Assembly (NCBI GenBank): GCA_951799405.1
Contig: OX637333.1
Location: forward strand, 17,421,960-17,485,959
Source of the DNA: Agapetus fuscipes
Lineage: Eukaryota > Arthropoda > Insecta > Trichoptera > Glossosomatidae
Direction: 5' to 3'
Length of the DNA stretch: 64,000 nucleotides
Both the position numbers and the translations under genes were made by a program. Below the pieces are notes generated by a model. It was not told where the DNA came from and made no database searches. It worked only from the letters and a program-made list of their open reading frames with translations. How positions within the stretch are numbered: the first letter of the stretch is position 1; each line of letters begins with the position of its first letter. Of this stretch, positions 53,831-63,792 are shown piece after piece.

Positions 53831-54230
53831 GTTTTCATCCTTAAACATCTTGCATAAAGAGTGCCTCCTTCTGATGATGTTGGTTATGATGCCAATGAAG
53901 ATAATGTGAGTACAACCGTTTGTCAAATATGGGAAAAGTATAATGAATTAAATCGTATTTGTAAATATTGATACCTGAACAGTAAAACTGAATAAGTGAC
54001 ATATTAAGCTAACATGGGTTTCTCAGATAAATGCACATTTTTTACCTATTTTCTACGAGAGAAAAAATAAATAATATCCTGCAGTTTAGAAGTTTTTAGA
54101 CTTTGATTATAATTAGTTCATTTACTATGATAAGTTACCTACAATAAAATGTTTTATTGACGATTTCCCAAATCTTATCAATTTAAGGTGGCAATGTGTC
54201 AAATTAACGTAAATCCACTGTAAATAATAC

Positions 54231-54324
54231 CTTTTCTTGTCATCTGGTTTTAAAACCCTTAATGTGGCATGAGAATTTTCCATTAATGTGTCTTCATCAT
54301 TACATTTTTCAATTAATATGGTAT
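54231..54324 (-). CDS. Host gene 2, exon B
   Basis: Minus-strand exon of 94 bp. The acceptor is strong (CTTTTTATTTGCAG) and the donor is GTATTA. Its first two bases (AT) complete GAT with the G that ends exon A, and its last two (AG) join the first base of exon C. It encodes TILIEKCNDEDTLMEN and HATLRVLKPDDKK. No known motif is recognised. The hydrophobic run upstream of the acceptor is intron and must not be read as a signal peptide. Confidence 0.7.
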
Positions 54325-54635
54325 CTGCAAATAAAAAGACAAAGAAAAGAAGGCTATAAAGTTTTTTAAGAACATGCATAAGTACAGGTGTACACGGCTT
54401 AAAATGAATTTAGATGACAGCTAAAGGAAAGACTTTACGGTCTTCAAACTCCTAAAATCAATGTGTTTTTTTTTTTCTGCAACAAAATACTTCTTAAAGG
54501 TTACATCACACTGAACTAACAAAAGTGACATTGCACAAGATGGCGATGTTACTTCAAATTTTCACCACATTCAGTTTAAGCCGTGTTGATGTGTATATGA
54601 ACTCAAAAGTTTACAAAGTACATGTGGCTGCTTAC

Positions 54636-54758
54636 CTAAATCAGGGAAAACAAAGTCTTTGCTTTCTTCATCGGAGAAATCTTTTCTTTTTATCGCCCTC
54701 TGAAAAAGCCAACAGTACTGAGTTAAGTATTCAAAGCTTATGTCATCGCCTTTCTGGC
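54636..54758 (-). CDS. Host gene 2, exon A
   Basis: Minus-strand exon of 123 bp with acceptor GAGTTTTGTTAG and a consensus GTAAGC donor. It encodes QKGDDISFEYLTQYCWLF and KRKDFSDEESKDFVFPDL. Acidic-basic alternation, no recognised domain. It starts with two bases completing a codon from an unseen upstream exon. Three exons with compatible phases in one orientation make a real gene likely. Confidence 0.7.
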
Positions 54759-54854
54759 CTAACAAAACTCAAAATTGGCTATTTTGAATTTTAGGTAAGT
54801 TTGAGATGCTCTGTGATTGCTTGTGTCTAGTAATTGCCTAGCCCAGATAGTGCC

Positions 54855-54960
54855 CATATCATCATCCCGGATTAAGGGCGGTTCCAGCGGTACAACCGAA
54901 CCAGGGCCCGCACACTCAGGGGGCCCCCACAGGGCCAACAAAACTCTTATATCTTTATTA
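54855..54960 (-). repeat. Fragment of the 42689-44968 hAT-like family
   Basis: Contains CCCGGATTAAGGGCGGTTCC, GAACCAGGGCCCGC and AGGGGGCCCCCACAGGGCC, matching the right end of the hAT-like element. Confidence 0.7.
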
Positions 54961-55269
54961 GTGCCCAGGGCTGGAAGTCTCATCAGGACGGTAGATAGCA
55001 TGTTACCGTCGATGGTACGTTAGATTTACCTATTTGAAAGCTTGCAATAGCGCAGCTAGGTGTCAATGCGTGCATATGATTGGTCGAATAGTTCAATACC
55101 TTTCATCGGTACAATGGTAACGAGCTTTGGTAGACTTAACTGACGGTAACGTTCGAGGTAACTACCATATTTATGGTAGCATATCAAGCAAATTCAACTG
55201 CCTGATACGCAAACGATTGGAGTAAACTAGTATCTGCAGTTATTTGAAATATTCTTAGCTATGTTTTTT
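54961..55269. other. Unannotated stretch
   Basis: CAGGGCTGGAAGTCTCATCA with a following GACGGTA (54968) is also found with small changes at 62567, so a further interspersed repeat is present. No gene recognised. Confidence 0.45.
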
Positions 55270-55511
55270 TTAAGTACGAAATTACAATTAAGATTTATAC
55301 GAGTATTAAATGTATGACCATAAGCAGACACGTATATGTTCTCGCTTACACATGCTGCATGTGGACCTAGAATATAAAAACCCAAATATCAGATGAACAT
55401 AAGCACTGCAACTTTTGCCGACTTTTCCTGAAACGGGTGACTTTTACAAAGTGAAACATTTTTTTACAATGTGGGTGTTCGGCCTCATATCAACCTACAA
55501 GACAAGGAATA
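55270..55511 (-). repeat. SINE1 copy, diverged
   Basis: ATTAAATGTATGACCATAAG through CTACAAGACAAGGAA. Confidence 0.7.
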
Positions 55512-55618
55512 AATTTTAAACTAAATAAAATTTAATAAAACAATATTTAAAAAAAACAGTAAAGAAAAATAAAACTTATAAATTAAATTAAGAAAATTAA
55601 AATGGTAAGGGTAAGGGT

Positions 55619-55870
55619 TCCTTGACTTATAGGTTGGTATGCGGCTGACCACCCATGCTGTAAAAATGGTTCACTTTGCAAATGCCACCTCTGTTTCAGA
55701 GAAGGTCGGAAAAAAATGCAGGGTTTATTTTCACGGGAGGTTTCGTTTATTTTATACGTACACATGCAGCATGTGAAAGAGCAAACTTACACTTGTCTGC
55801 TTGTGAGCGTGCATTAAATATAATCCCCTTGAATATCAATACATCTTTGATCTTTGATTATAGATTTATG
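55619..55870 (+). repeat. SINE1 copy
   Basis: TTCCTTGACTTATAGGTTGG through TTTGATTATAGATTTATG, just upstream of the RTE-B copy at 55890. Confidence 0.85.
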
Positions 55871-55889
55871 ATATTTATAATAGATATGA

Positions 55890-57534
55890 GATGAGATGGT
55901 ATGGGAGAATGAAGAAGTATGCAAGAGATGGAAGAACTATTTTCAAGAAATTTTTGGCCAGGGTGAAAGAAGAATTTATGAACAGACAGATGAAGAGAAT
56001 GAATTGAAGATTTTGAAAGAAGAAATGAAAGTGTCTATTTCACGTCTGAAGAATGGGAAGTCTGCTGGGTTTGATGGTATAAATGGTGAAATGTTGAAAG
56101 CAGGAGGTGAATGTGTGATAGATTGGATGTTTGAATTATGTAAGCTTTGTGTGAATGCAGGAGTAGTACCGATGGATTGGAGGAAGGCAGTCATTGTTCC
56201 CATTTACAAAGGTAAAGGGGACAAAAAAGACTGTCAGAACTTCAGACCAATCAGTCTACTCAGTATACCAGGAAAAGTCTTCTGTAAGGTGATTATAAAA
56301 AATGTGATTCTGACTACTAGCAAAAGGGTTTCCGATATACAGTCCGGCTTTATGGCCGGTAGAGGCTGTGTTGATCAGATTTTCACTCTACGACAACTTG
56401 TTGAAAAACAATTGTCGGTGAGGGGGAAACTATTCACGGCCTTTGTGGATCTGGAAAAGGCTTTTGACTCAGTGGACAGAGGTATGTTGTGGGATGTTTT
56501 GAAAGCATACGGAGTGAATGGAGCTCTACTCAATGCGGTGCATGCGAACTATGAGAATAGTATGGCTTGCATTCGTATTGATGGTGAGTATAGTGAATGG
56601 TTTGAAGTTTTTAAGGGTGTAAGGCAAGGATGTGTGATGAGCCCATGGCTATTTAACATAGTCATGGACAAGTGTGTTCGAGATGCTAGACTTGATGATT
56701 GTGGATTAATGATAGGAGAGAGCAAAGTAAGCGTTCTACTGTATGCGGATGATGCAGTCCTTGTATCTGATTCAGCAGTGGAATTGCAAATGATGCTCTC
56801 TAGATTGAACGAAGCTTTGAAAGGTAATAATTTGAAGTTGAATGCAAGAAAGACGAAAGTTTTGATTTTTGAAAGAGATGATGAAAATATGAATTATGAA
56901 TTTAAAATTAATGGAATGAATGTTGATGTTGTAAATGAGTTTGTATATTTGGGAAGTAAGTTTGAAAAAGATGGAAGAATGGCCGGTGAATTTGAAAGAA
57001 GAATAATGAAAGGCAGGTGTGTACTGGGTGCGACCGCTTGCATCGCCAGGAACCAAAATCTCTCAAAAAATGTTAGATTGGCGGTGCACGGTGGTATACT
57101 AGTGCCAACCTTGATGTATGGAAGTGAAGCCTGGACGGTGAGTGAAAGGGAAATTAGTAAAGTCCATACAGTAGAAATGGACTATCTAAGAAGTATGATT
57201 GGGAAAAAACGAAGTGACAGGGTGAGGAATGATTTTGTAAGAGAAGAATGTGGTGTAAGGGAAAGTGTGAAAGTGAAGATTAAAAGAAGTATGTTAAGAT
57301 GGTTCGGGCATTTGGAGAGAATGAGTGATGAAAGATTGACGAAGAAAGTATATGTTGCTAGAATAGATGGATGTCGTGGTAGAGGAAGACCGAGAAAAGT
57401 ATGGAAGGATCAAATCTCTGAAATAGCGAATGACTGGGATATCCAGTCATAATAAAAGGAGGACTTGTATGAAAAAGGTTATGACTCTGGATGAAATGAA
57501 AGAAGTATGCAAGGACAGGAAGAAGTGGCGGCTA
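55890..57534 (+). mobile_element. RTE-B LINE, 5'-truncated, almost intact RT
   Basis: Starts abruptly at ATGGTATGGGAGAATG, corresponding to 45927 in the other copy. It stops at GGCGGCTA, before the ORF end seen at 14720. The nearly identical 3' part at 14036-14741 suggests both are recent. Confidence 0.88.
55896..57452 (+). pseudogene. RTE-B reverse transcriptase, open to a late 2 bp deletion
   Basis: 518-codon frame with the full reverse-transcriptase core: KNGKSAGFDGINGEML, NFRPISLLS, DIQSGFMAGRGCVDQIF, AFVDLEKAFDSVDRG, RQGCVMSPWLFNIV, LLYADDAVLVSD (YADD near 56745), LRWFGHLERM and GRGRPRKVWKDQI. It ends at 57452 because two bases of CCAGAGTCAT are missing (CCAGTCAT); the original frame would continue in +1. 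The endonuclease is absent, so this copy is not autonomous, but the polymerase motifs are all present. Confidence 0.88.
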
Positions 57535-57890
57535 ACCCAAGTAACCACCTTAGTCGTCCTACGTTGTAAAAATTGCCTTTAGGTCTAATAAGTCTCCTAG
57601 AAAGGTTAATGCTTTGCTATTTGGTCATATTAATGGATTCAGAATAACTTATAAGTCCTAAAACCAACTGGTTATTATTGCAATCTAGAAGTTGCTGACA
57701 AGAGGTTAAATTAACGTTATTTTGACTTGTGTTTCAAGAGCTAATTGTCCGTGCATCTTAAGGTTGTCTTAGACTTCTGATTAGGTTTTAGAGAGGTTGA
57801 CATTTGCTAAATGGAGAGCCAAAGAATAATTATTTAATATTATTACATCCATAAAGCTACGGAATGTTGAAATTGCTTTAGGTTGTATTA
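57535..57890. other. Unannotated stretch
   Basis: Nothing recognised between the RTE-B end and the first palindrome. Confidence 0.4.
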
Positions 57891-58610
57891 GGCTGTGTTC
57901 AAAAACCAAACTCCCGTTGTTTTTAAAAATATGTTTCTTATACTTTATGGCCTTAGTTAAAAATTGACATCAATGAAAAAAATCACGTGCGGTAAATAAT
58001 TTTGCATCTTAATTTTAAAGTTAGTTTTTTTATTATAACTTAAAAAATGACGCCACAAAAAAATATTTAAAAAAACTCGTTTTTTGTACAATTTTTTGCT
58101 CGCATTTTGTTGTTTTGTATTTTAGAAATATTATTTTTCTTTATAATTATAGAATTATATAAATTCTACTTTGTGGTGTGATTTTTAATAGAATAATGTA
58201 AATGGTTATTGAGATAATATGAAAAAACGGTTTTCAAGAATTAAATAAATTAATTAGTTTCAGTTTTTTCATATTATCGCAAAAACTGTTCACATTATTC
58301 TACTAAAAATTACACCAAAAACTAGGATTTGTATCATTCTATAATTACAAAGAAAAAAAATATTTCCAAAATACAAAACAACAAAATGCGAGCAAAAAAA
58401 TGTAAACAAAACGAGTTTTTTAAAATATTTTTTTGTGGCGTCATTTTTTAAGTTATATAAAAGTAATTAACTTTAAAATTAAGATAAATAATTATTTAAC
58501 ACGGGTGATTTTTTTCATTTATGTGACTCTTTAACTAAGGCCATAAAATATAAGAAACATATTTTTAAAAACAACGGGATATTTTTTTTGGACGGAGTCA
58601 TAATACTTGT
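57891..58610. repeat. Long palindrome 1 (arms ~340 bp)
   Basis: Left arm about 57891-58235 is inverted at about 58260-58610 with a spacer of about 25 bases (AATTAAATAAATTAATTAG). Examples are TTTCTTATACTTTATGGCC / GGCCATAAAATATAAGAAA and AAAATGACGCCACAAAAAAA / TTTTTTTGTGGCGTCATTTT. A transcript of either strand would fold into one long hairpin. It is a diverged relative of palindrome 2. Confidence 0.92.
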
Positions 58611-58914
58611 CTAGGCAAACAAATTAGGACTGCGTGGTAAGAATCCAAACCAATAGGTTATCTTTAGAAGCTACACGTATTTTATAATGCTTTATTATGG
58701 CATTCTCAAGAGCTGTTATTTTTCTACGGAACTTCAAAGCAATATCCGTTGTCTTGCAAGATGAACCGACACAGGGTGATACAAAAAAAACGGAATGGAA
58801 ATTTTAAACGTACAGTCCGTATTTTTTTTTTTACTAATAATGGATACATCAGTAAGTTTTAATGCTTAAATCATCTATCAAAGTGAATCAAATAATTTGT
58901 ATGCGCGTAAAGTA
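58611..58914. other. Unannotated stretch between palindrome and inverted-repeat structure
   Basis: ACACAGGGTGATACAAAAAAA near 58768 resembles the terminus of a DNA transposon (CAGGGTG...), but no partner end was found. Confidence 0.35.
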
Positions 58915-59060
58915 GGACTAAGAGCTAGATGTACGAAACCTTACCTCATTTACTACCAGGCAGAGACATGGTCAGGCTGGTAGTTTGCATCGAGTACATC
59001 ATTTTTTCACTGGTCTGCCTTTTCCTATGCTGGAGCGTTTTGGAAGCGGCCTCTCTTTAA

Positions 59061-60617
59061 CCCTTAACTTGGCAGAGGCAAAAATTCTTATTTCTTTAGT
59101 TTTTTTTATAAAATTTGTCTTTAAAAAAAATCAAAGATTTCGGGAAAAATAATTTTAAAAATCCTAGATTTTCACTTTTCTGGAAATCGCATGTATCTAA
59201 TAGGATACATTGCCAAGCTCCTGGAGAACCACTCGCGCTGTTTTATGTATACAATGGGATACATTGCCAGGCGACCGGAGATTTAGTTCAAAATAAATTT
59301 TATGTTTATATTATAAAAGGGTTCATTTATTGCGACTTAATTTATTATAAATCAATGATTTATATAATATTACAAATGATATGAAAGAAATAAAACATTT
59401 TTTAAGTTTATTTTTATACAAAAAAATCAATCTTACAAAAAATCAATTGACCGAAAAGTATCTTGACCGCCATAAACTAAATAGTCAAGGATAAGACCTG
59501 ATACTCCGTTTTTATAATTTTGAATGAGTTGATATGGGTGTCGTTAAATTTTGAGAAATGGAAGTCGATACAGATGTAAATTATGATAAGGATGGCAAGG
59601 CACTGTAACTGCTAATTGCAGCACTTGGGCTCGGATAAACCCGTGTAATGATGGGAGTTAATTGATTGTTGCAGTAGGTATCATTGATTTTTTCATCAGT
59701 GTCAGAATTTAAAATATTCATTGTTTCCAAGAAGGAATTCAAGGAAGGAGCTGAGCTTGTAGACGGTGATAGAGAACGAAGCTCATCTTCGTCTGTGGAT
59801 TCATCACTCACATCTGATGATGCTTGCATGCGAGGAACTAAGCTCTATATTTTTTCTATTTGTGTATGTGGTTTACTTTCCAAGAAAGAAAGCATTCCAT
59901 TGTGTCAACAAAGAAACATAAAAAAATAAATAATAAATACTAGTTCTATAGAGCATTACCCCAAAATATACTAGGAAAAGGGGAATAATAAATTACGTAT
60001 TCTCAAAATAAGAAGTACAACACTAAGCAAATAAACGATCAAGATAAGACAAACCATTCAGTATTATTACAAAACACTAAAATTCCATTTTTTCTGGAAA
60101 TAATGCAAAAACTTGTTTTCTCAGAACTGGTCAGTTTTTGCTTTTGTATGAAATGCATACAAACAGTCCTTCTCCCAGCGCTTGGCAGCGTATCTAATAA
60201 TATACATCGCCCGGCAACACTACTTCTCTAGTCCCTTAGCAATGTATCCTATTGGATACAGCGGAATAAACATTGGAATAACAGATTATTGGACCAATAA
60301 AAAATAAATTTTACTATACATGTTGAAACATTAATTATTTGAGACTATAAAAATATTTTTTAATTTAAATTTAATACAACATTTGAAAAAAAAAAGTAAA
60401 AGTTACTGGAGCGCCCGCGCCACCCTTTGACCTCGTTGCCATCTCGTTTGAAAAAAACACACAAAGGCTTTTTACAGACGGTTTATTATTTTTTATCATA
60501 AACAATACAACCTAAAGAAGAAGATCCAAATATTTTTAAATGTTTAATATTTGTAGTCTTGGTCACAGATTTAAATAAAAACGATGTATCTAATAAGATA
60601 CGTTGCCAAGTTAAGGG
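59061..60617. mobile_element. piggyBac-like nonautonomous element, TTAA target
   Basis: Perfect 14 bp inverted ends CCCTTAACTTGGCA / TGCCAAGTTAAGGG lie between TTAA 59057-59060 and TTAA 60618-60621, the piggyBac signature. The subterminal motif GTATC(T/C)AATARGATAC followed by RTTGCC recurs near 59196, 59252, 60190, 60244 and 60584. No complete transposase is present. An acidic minus-strand ORF (59829-59581, SDVSDESTDEDELRSLSP) resembles an N-terminal fragment only in composition. Confidence 0.9.
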
Positions 60618-61322
60618 TTAAGGCGTGTTATAAAGCCAAATATGCCATTTTTGTTTCTTACACTTTATGATCTTAGCAAAATAGTTACAGAAATGAAAAA
60701 AATCAAGCATGTTTATTAATTTTTTATCTTAATTATGAAGCTTAAACAAAATATATAACGTAAGAATTGCCACCAAAAAAAAATATTTAAAAAACGCGTT
60801 TTTTTTACATTTTTAGCTTTTTTTTTCGTGTGTGCTGTATATTGGATTTTTTTTTTGCTTTTTAATTACAGAACTATACATTGTTAAGGTTTGATACTCA
60901 ACATTTTTTTTATAATGTCAATAGTTTTTGAGTAAATATGAAAAAAAATTGTTCTTTGATTTAATTAAAATTTAATTCATTTAGTAGTTTCAGTTTTTCC
61001 ATATTTACTCAAAAACTATTGACATTATAAAAAAAATGTTGAGTACCAAACCTTAACAATGTATAGTTCTGTAATTAAAAAGCAAAAAAAAAAATCCAAA
61101 ATACAGCACACACGAAAAAAAAGCTAAAAATGTAAAAAAAAACGCGTTTTTTTTAAATATTTTTTTGTGGTGGCAATTCTTAAGTTATATATTTTGTTTA
61201 AGCTTTATAATTAGGAAAAAAAATTAATAAACATGCTTGATTTTTTTCATTACTGTAACTATTTTGCTAAGACCATAAAGTGTAAGAAACAAAAACGGCA
61301 GATTTAGCTTTATAACACGCCT
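60618..61322. repeat. Long palindrome 2 (arms ~340 bp)
   Basis: Starts AAGGCGTGTTATAAAGC and ends with its inverse. The arms are nearly perfect, joined by a short centre near 60968-60990 (AATTTAATTCATTTAGTAG). Shared phrases with palindrome 1 include TTTCTTACACTTTATG and TGAAAAAAATCAAGCATG. It lies directly beside the piggyBac-like element, whose right TTAA overlaps its left end. Confidence 0.92.
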
Positions 61323-61760
61323 TCCCAAAAAATGGTGCAAACTACCTCATCGACTACCAGGCAGAAATATGTTTGAGAGGTGTCCGGCATCAAGTACATG
61401 CCTTTTTTTGCCAGATTTTGGTGATCCTACCCTGGAGCGTTCTGGATGCCGCCTCTTCAAAGAAGCCCAAAAAATGGTACAAACTACCTCATCGACTACT
61501 AGGCAGAGACTAGTAAGAAATGATGACCTACATTATTTACCTGCTTTTTGCATTAAAAAAAGTACTCCAAACCTGGAGAATTTTGAATGCGGCCATTTTT
61601 TTTAACAAATATATAAATCGATCTTTTGATATAAGTTGTATGAGTCATGAGAATAAAGAAAAAAAAATTATGCTAAAAAATAAGAACATTAAATTTTAAA
61701 CAATAATGGTCTCGTACATATTCTTTTTATCTGCTATAGTTTCACGGAAAATGAATTTTA

Positions 61761-62139
61761 AAGTCAAATATTTTCCAAAAAACTTTACGTCGAGTCCCGT
61801 TTTTGGTCAAAATCTGTCTTAAACGCCTCAGTACTTTATTTTAACACAAATTAAAAAAATATCGTAAAAAAGATTACACAATAGTTATTTATGCCACTGC
61901 CAAGTAATGATAGTCTTTTTAACACGAGTGCTAGTTTGTGCCATGAGGCGCAGCCTCATGGCACAATAGAAAGCACGAGTGTTACAAAGACTAATTACGT
62001 GCAGTGGCATACAATACTTTTTCTACGACCATGAGAGAATTAACAAAATAGTGAATAATAGTCATTATAATGTACTCGTCCATTTGAAGTAATTAAAACC
62101 TTACCTTTGTCAAAACGTGTGATTTATCATTCCCTTCGA
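61761..62139. repeat. Stretch with a 120 bp compound hairpin
   Basis: About 61895-62012 folds stepwise: TATGCCACTGC with GCAGTGGCATA, AGTCTTT with AAAGACT, AACACGAGTGCT with AGCACGAGTGTT-like, and TTGTGCCATGAGGC with GCCTCATGGCACAA at the centre. No gene. Confidence 0.7.
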
Positions 62140-62372
62140 TTATCTAATCTAACCTAAGTTGTAAAAATAAATTATATTTAGGTTTCATATTGAATTCATG
62201 CCCACAAGCCGACACATATGTATAAGGTCGCGCTTTTACATCCTGCATATACTCGTAAGCTTAAACATTCAAACCCAAAACTCAAATAAACATATGCCCT
62301 GCAGTTGTATTGGCAGGTGAACCAAATTTGTACAGCATAGGTGATCAACCTCATACTCACCTATTAACCAAG
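62140..62372 (-). repeat. SINE1 copy, old
   Basis: ATCTAATCTAACCTAAGTTG to ATTAACCAAGTAAC, with the CAGGGGTGACATTGG block mostly deleted. Confidence 0.65.
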
Positions 62373-63150
62373 TAACTTTTTGAGTTTGTTTATTTTTTGC
62401 GGTGAAATTTTTTGTATTGTTTTCCTTTCAAGCCTTTTATTTTCCATTGAAAAAAGGAAAGCTTTATTTGGAGCAATCCGATAAATAAATTCGATAAATT
62501 TTAGCACTATTAACAATTTTTATTTGACTCTACACATAAAATATACTTATTTATTTTCATCTGAACAGGGCTGAAAGTCTCATCACCACGGTAATTCCTA
62601 CCTACCGAATATCACTAATATTATATGAAGCCTAATCAGCTGATCGCTTGCGGCCATCTTGGATTGACAGGTCTTCATACCCCCATACAAGGTTGACATT
62701 TGAAATTAAAAAATGGTTCCAATTCTGACAATGCGCATGCGCACATGTTCATTTTAACACGGTTACCGGTTGCATAATGTAACATTATGCAACGGGTGTA
62801 GAAATGTATGGCATTGTGATTGCGTTAGCCGTTTTGTAATTAGTAAATTACCAAATGGGAGTAGAAAAAGTATTTTAAAACTTCATTTTTACTCACTTAC
62901 TTATAATAAAGGGTTTTATTATGTTGTATAATAATTATCTGTTCTGTCAGTTAGAATGTTGAAAATTTGTATGTATATACATACTCGTACCTTCGTAGCG
63001 CGAGGGATATGCGTGTTTTCGTCGATGTAGAATTTGCACGGATGGGCGACGAAAGCAATCTTGTGAAACGTAAGAATTCCCTAACGCGCGTATCAGAAAC
63101 TAAATGTACAGTGGACTGCACATGACTTTACAGCATAAAATAAGTTGTTT
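62373..63150. other. Unannotated stretch
   Basis: GGGCTGAAAGTCTCATCACC at 62568 is related to 54968. GTTGCATAATGTAACATTATG at 62770 is a short palindrome. ATACTTTTTCTAC (62008) is inverted at about 62861. No gene recognised. Confidence 0.45.
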
Positions 63151-63792
63151 TGAGTTGATATTTAATTTTCAAAACAAAATGTTTATTTTTTTCCCGTGAA
63201 ACTATAGCAGATAAAAAGAATATGTACGAGACCATTATTGTTTTAAATTTAATGTTCTTATTTTTGACGTACAAAAATTTCAATTATTGTACTTTGATTT
63301 TGAGTTATAAAATATAATTTAACAAATACCGTTTTACCCCCGTTTCTCCTGAACCAGAAGGGTTAGAAATACAAATTTTTGGTATGTTCATTTTCTTGTT
63401 ACTAGTAATGAAGGTAGCATAATTTTTTCTTTATTCTCATGACTCATACAACTTATATCAAAAGATCGATTTATATAGTTGTTAAAAAAAAATGGCCGCA
63501 TTCAAAATTCTCCAGGTTTGGAGTACTTTTTTTAATGCAAAAAGCAGTTAAATAATGTAGATCATCATTTCTTACTAGTCTCTGCCTGGTAGTCGATGAA
63601 GTAGTTTGCACTATTTTTTGGGCCTCTTTGAAGAGGCCGCATTTAAAACACTCCAGGATAGGAAAAGGCAGACCAGTGAAAAAATGATTTACTCGATGCA
63701 AACTACCAGCCTGACCATGTCTCTGCCTGGTAGTGGATGAGGTAAGGTTTCGTCAGTCTGGCTCAGTCTATCAGACAATAGAACATTTAATC

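Larger units (their letters stand above)
58915..63760. mobile_element. 4.8 kb structure with long inverted ends
   Basis: 58915-59056 plus 61323-61760 is inverted at about 63180-63755. Shared landmarks include CCTCATTTACTACCAGGCAG, ACCAGTGAAAAAATGATT (minus) and TTTTTGCATTAAAAAAAGTA. Piece 61323-61420 also repeats the ACTACCAGGCAGA motif of the end. A piggyBac-like element and palindrome 2 are inserted in the left arm. Whether this is a foldback element or two inverted copies of one repeat is unresolved. Confidence 0.65.

Noticed and set aside
54125..54379. Small secreted peptide with an N-terminal hydrophobic signal (MHVLKKLYSLLFFVFLF)
   Set aside because: The hydrophobic stretch is the polypyrimidine tract and acceptor of an intron (TTTTTATTTGCAG). 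The exon begins after it and joins in phase with exon A.
59581..59829. piggyBac transposase N-terminus
   Set aside because: Only acidic composition is suggestive. No catalytic aspartate blocks or C-terminal RING-like finger are found in the element, so I did not call a transposase.
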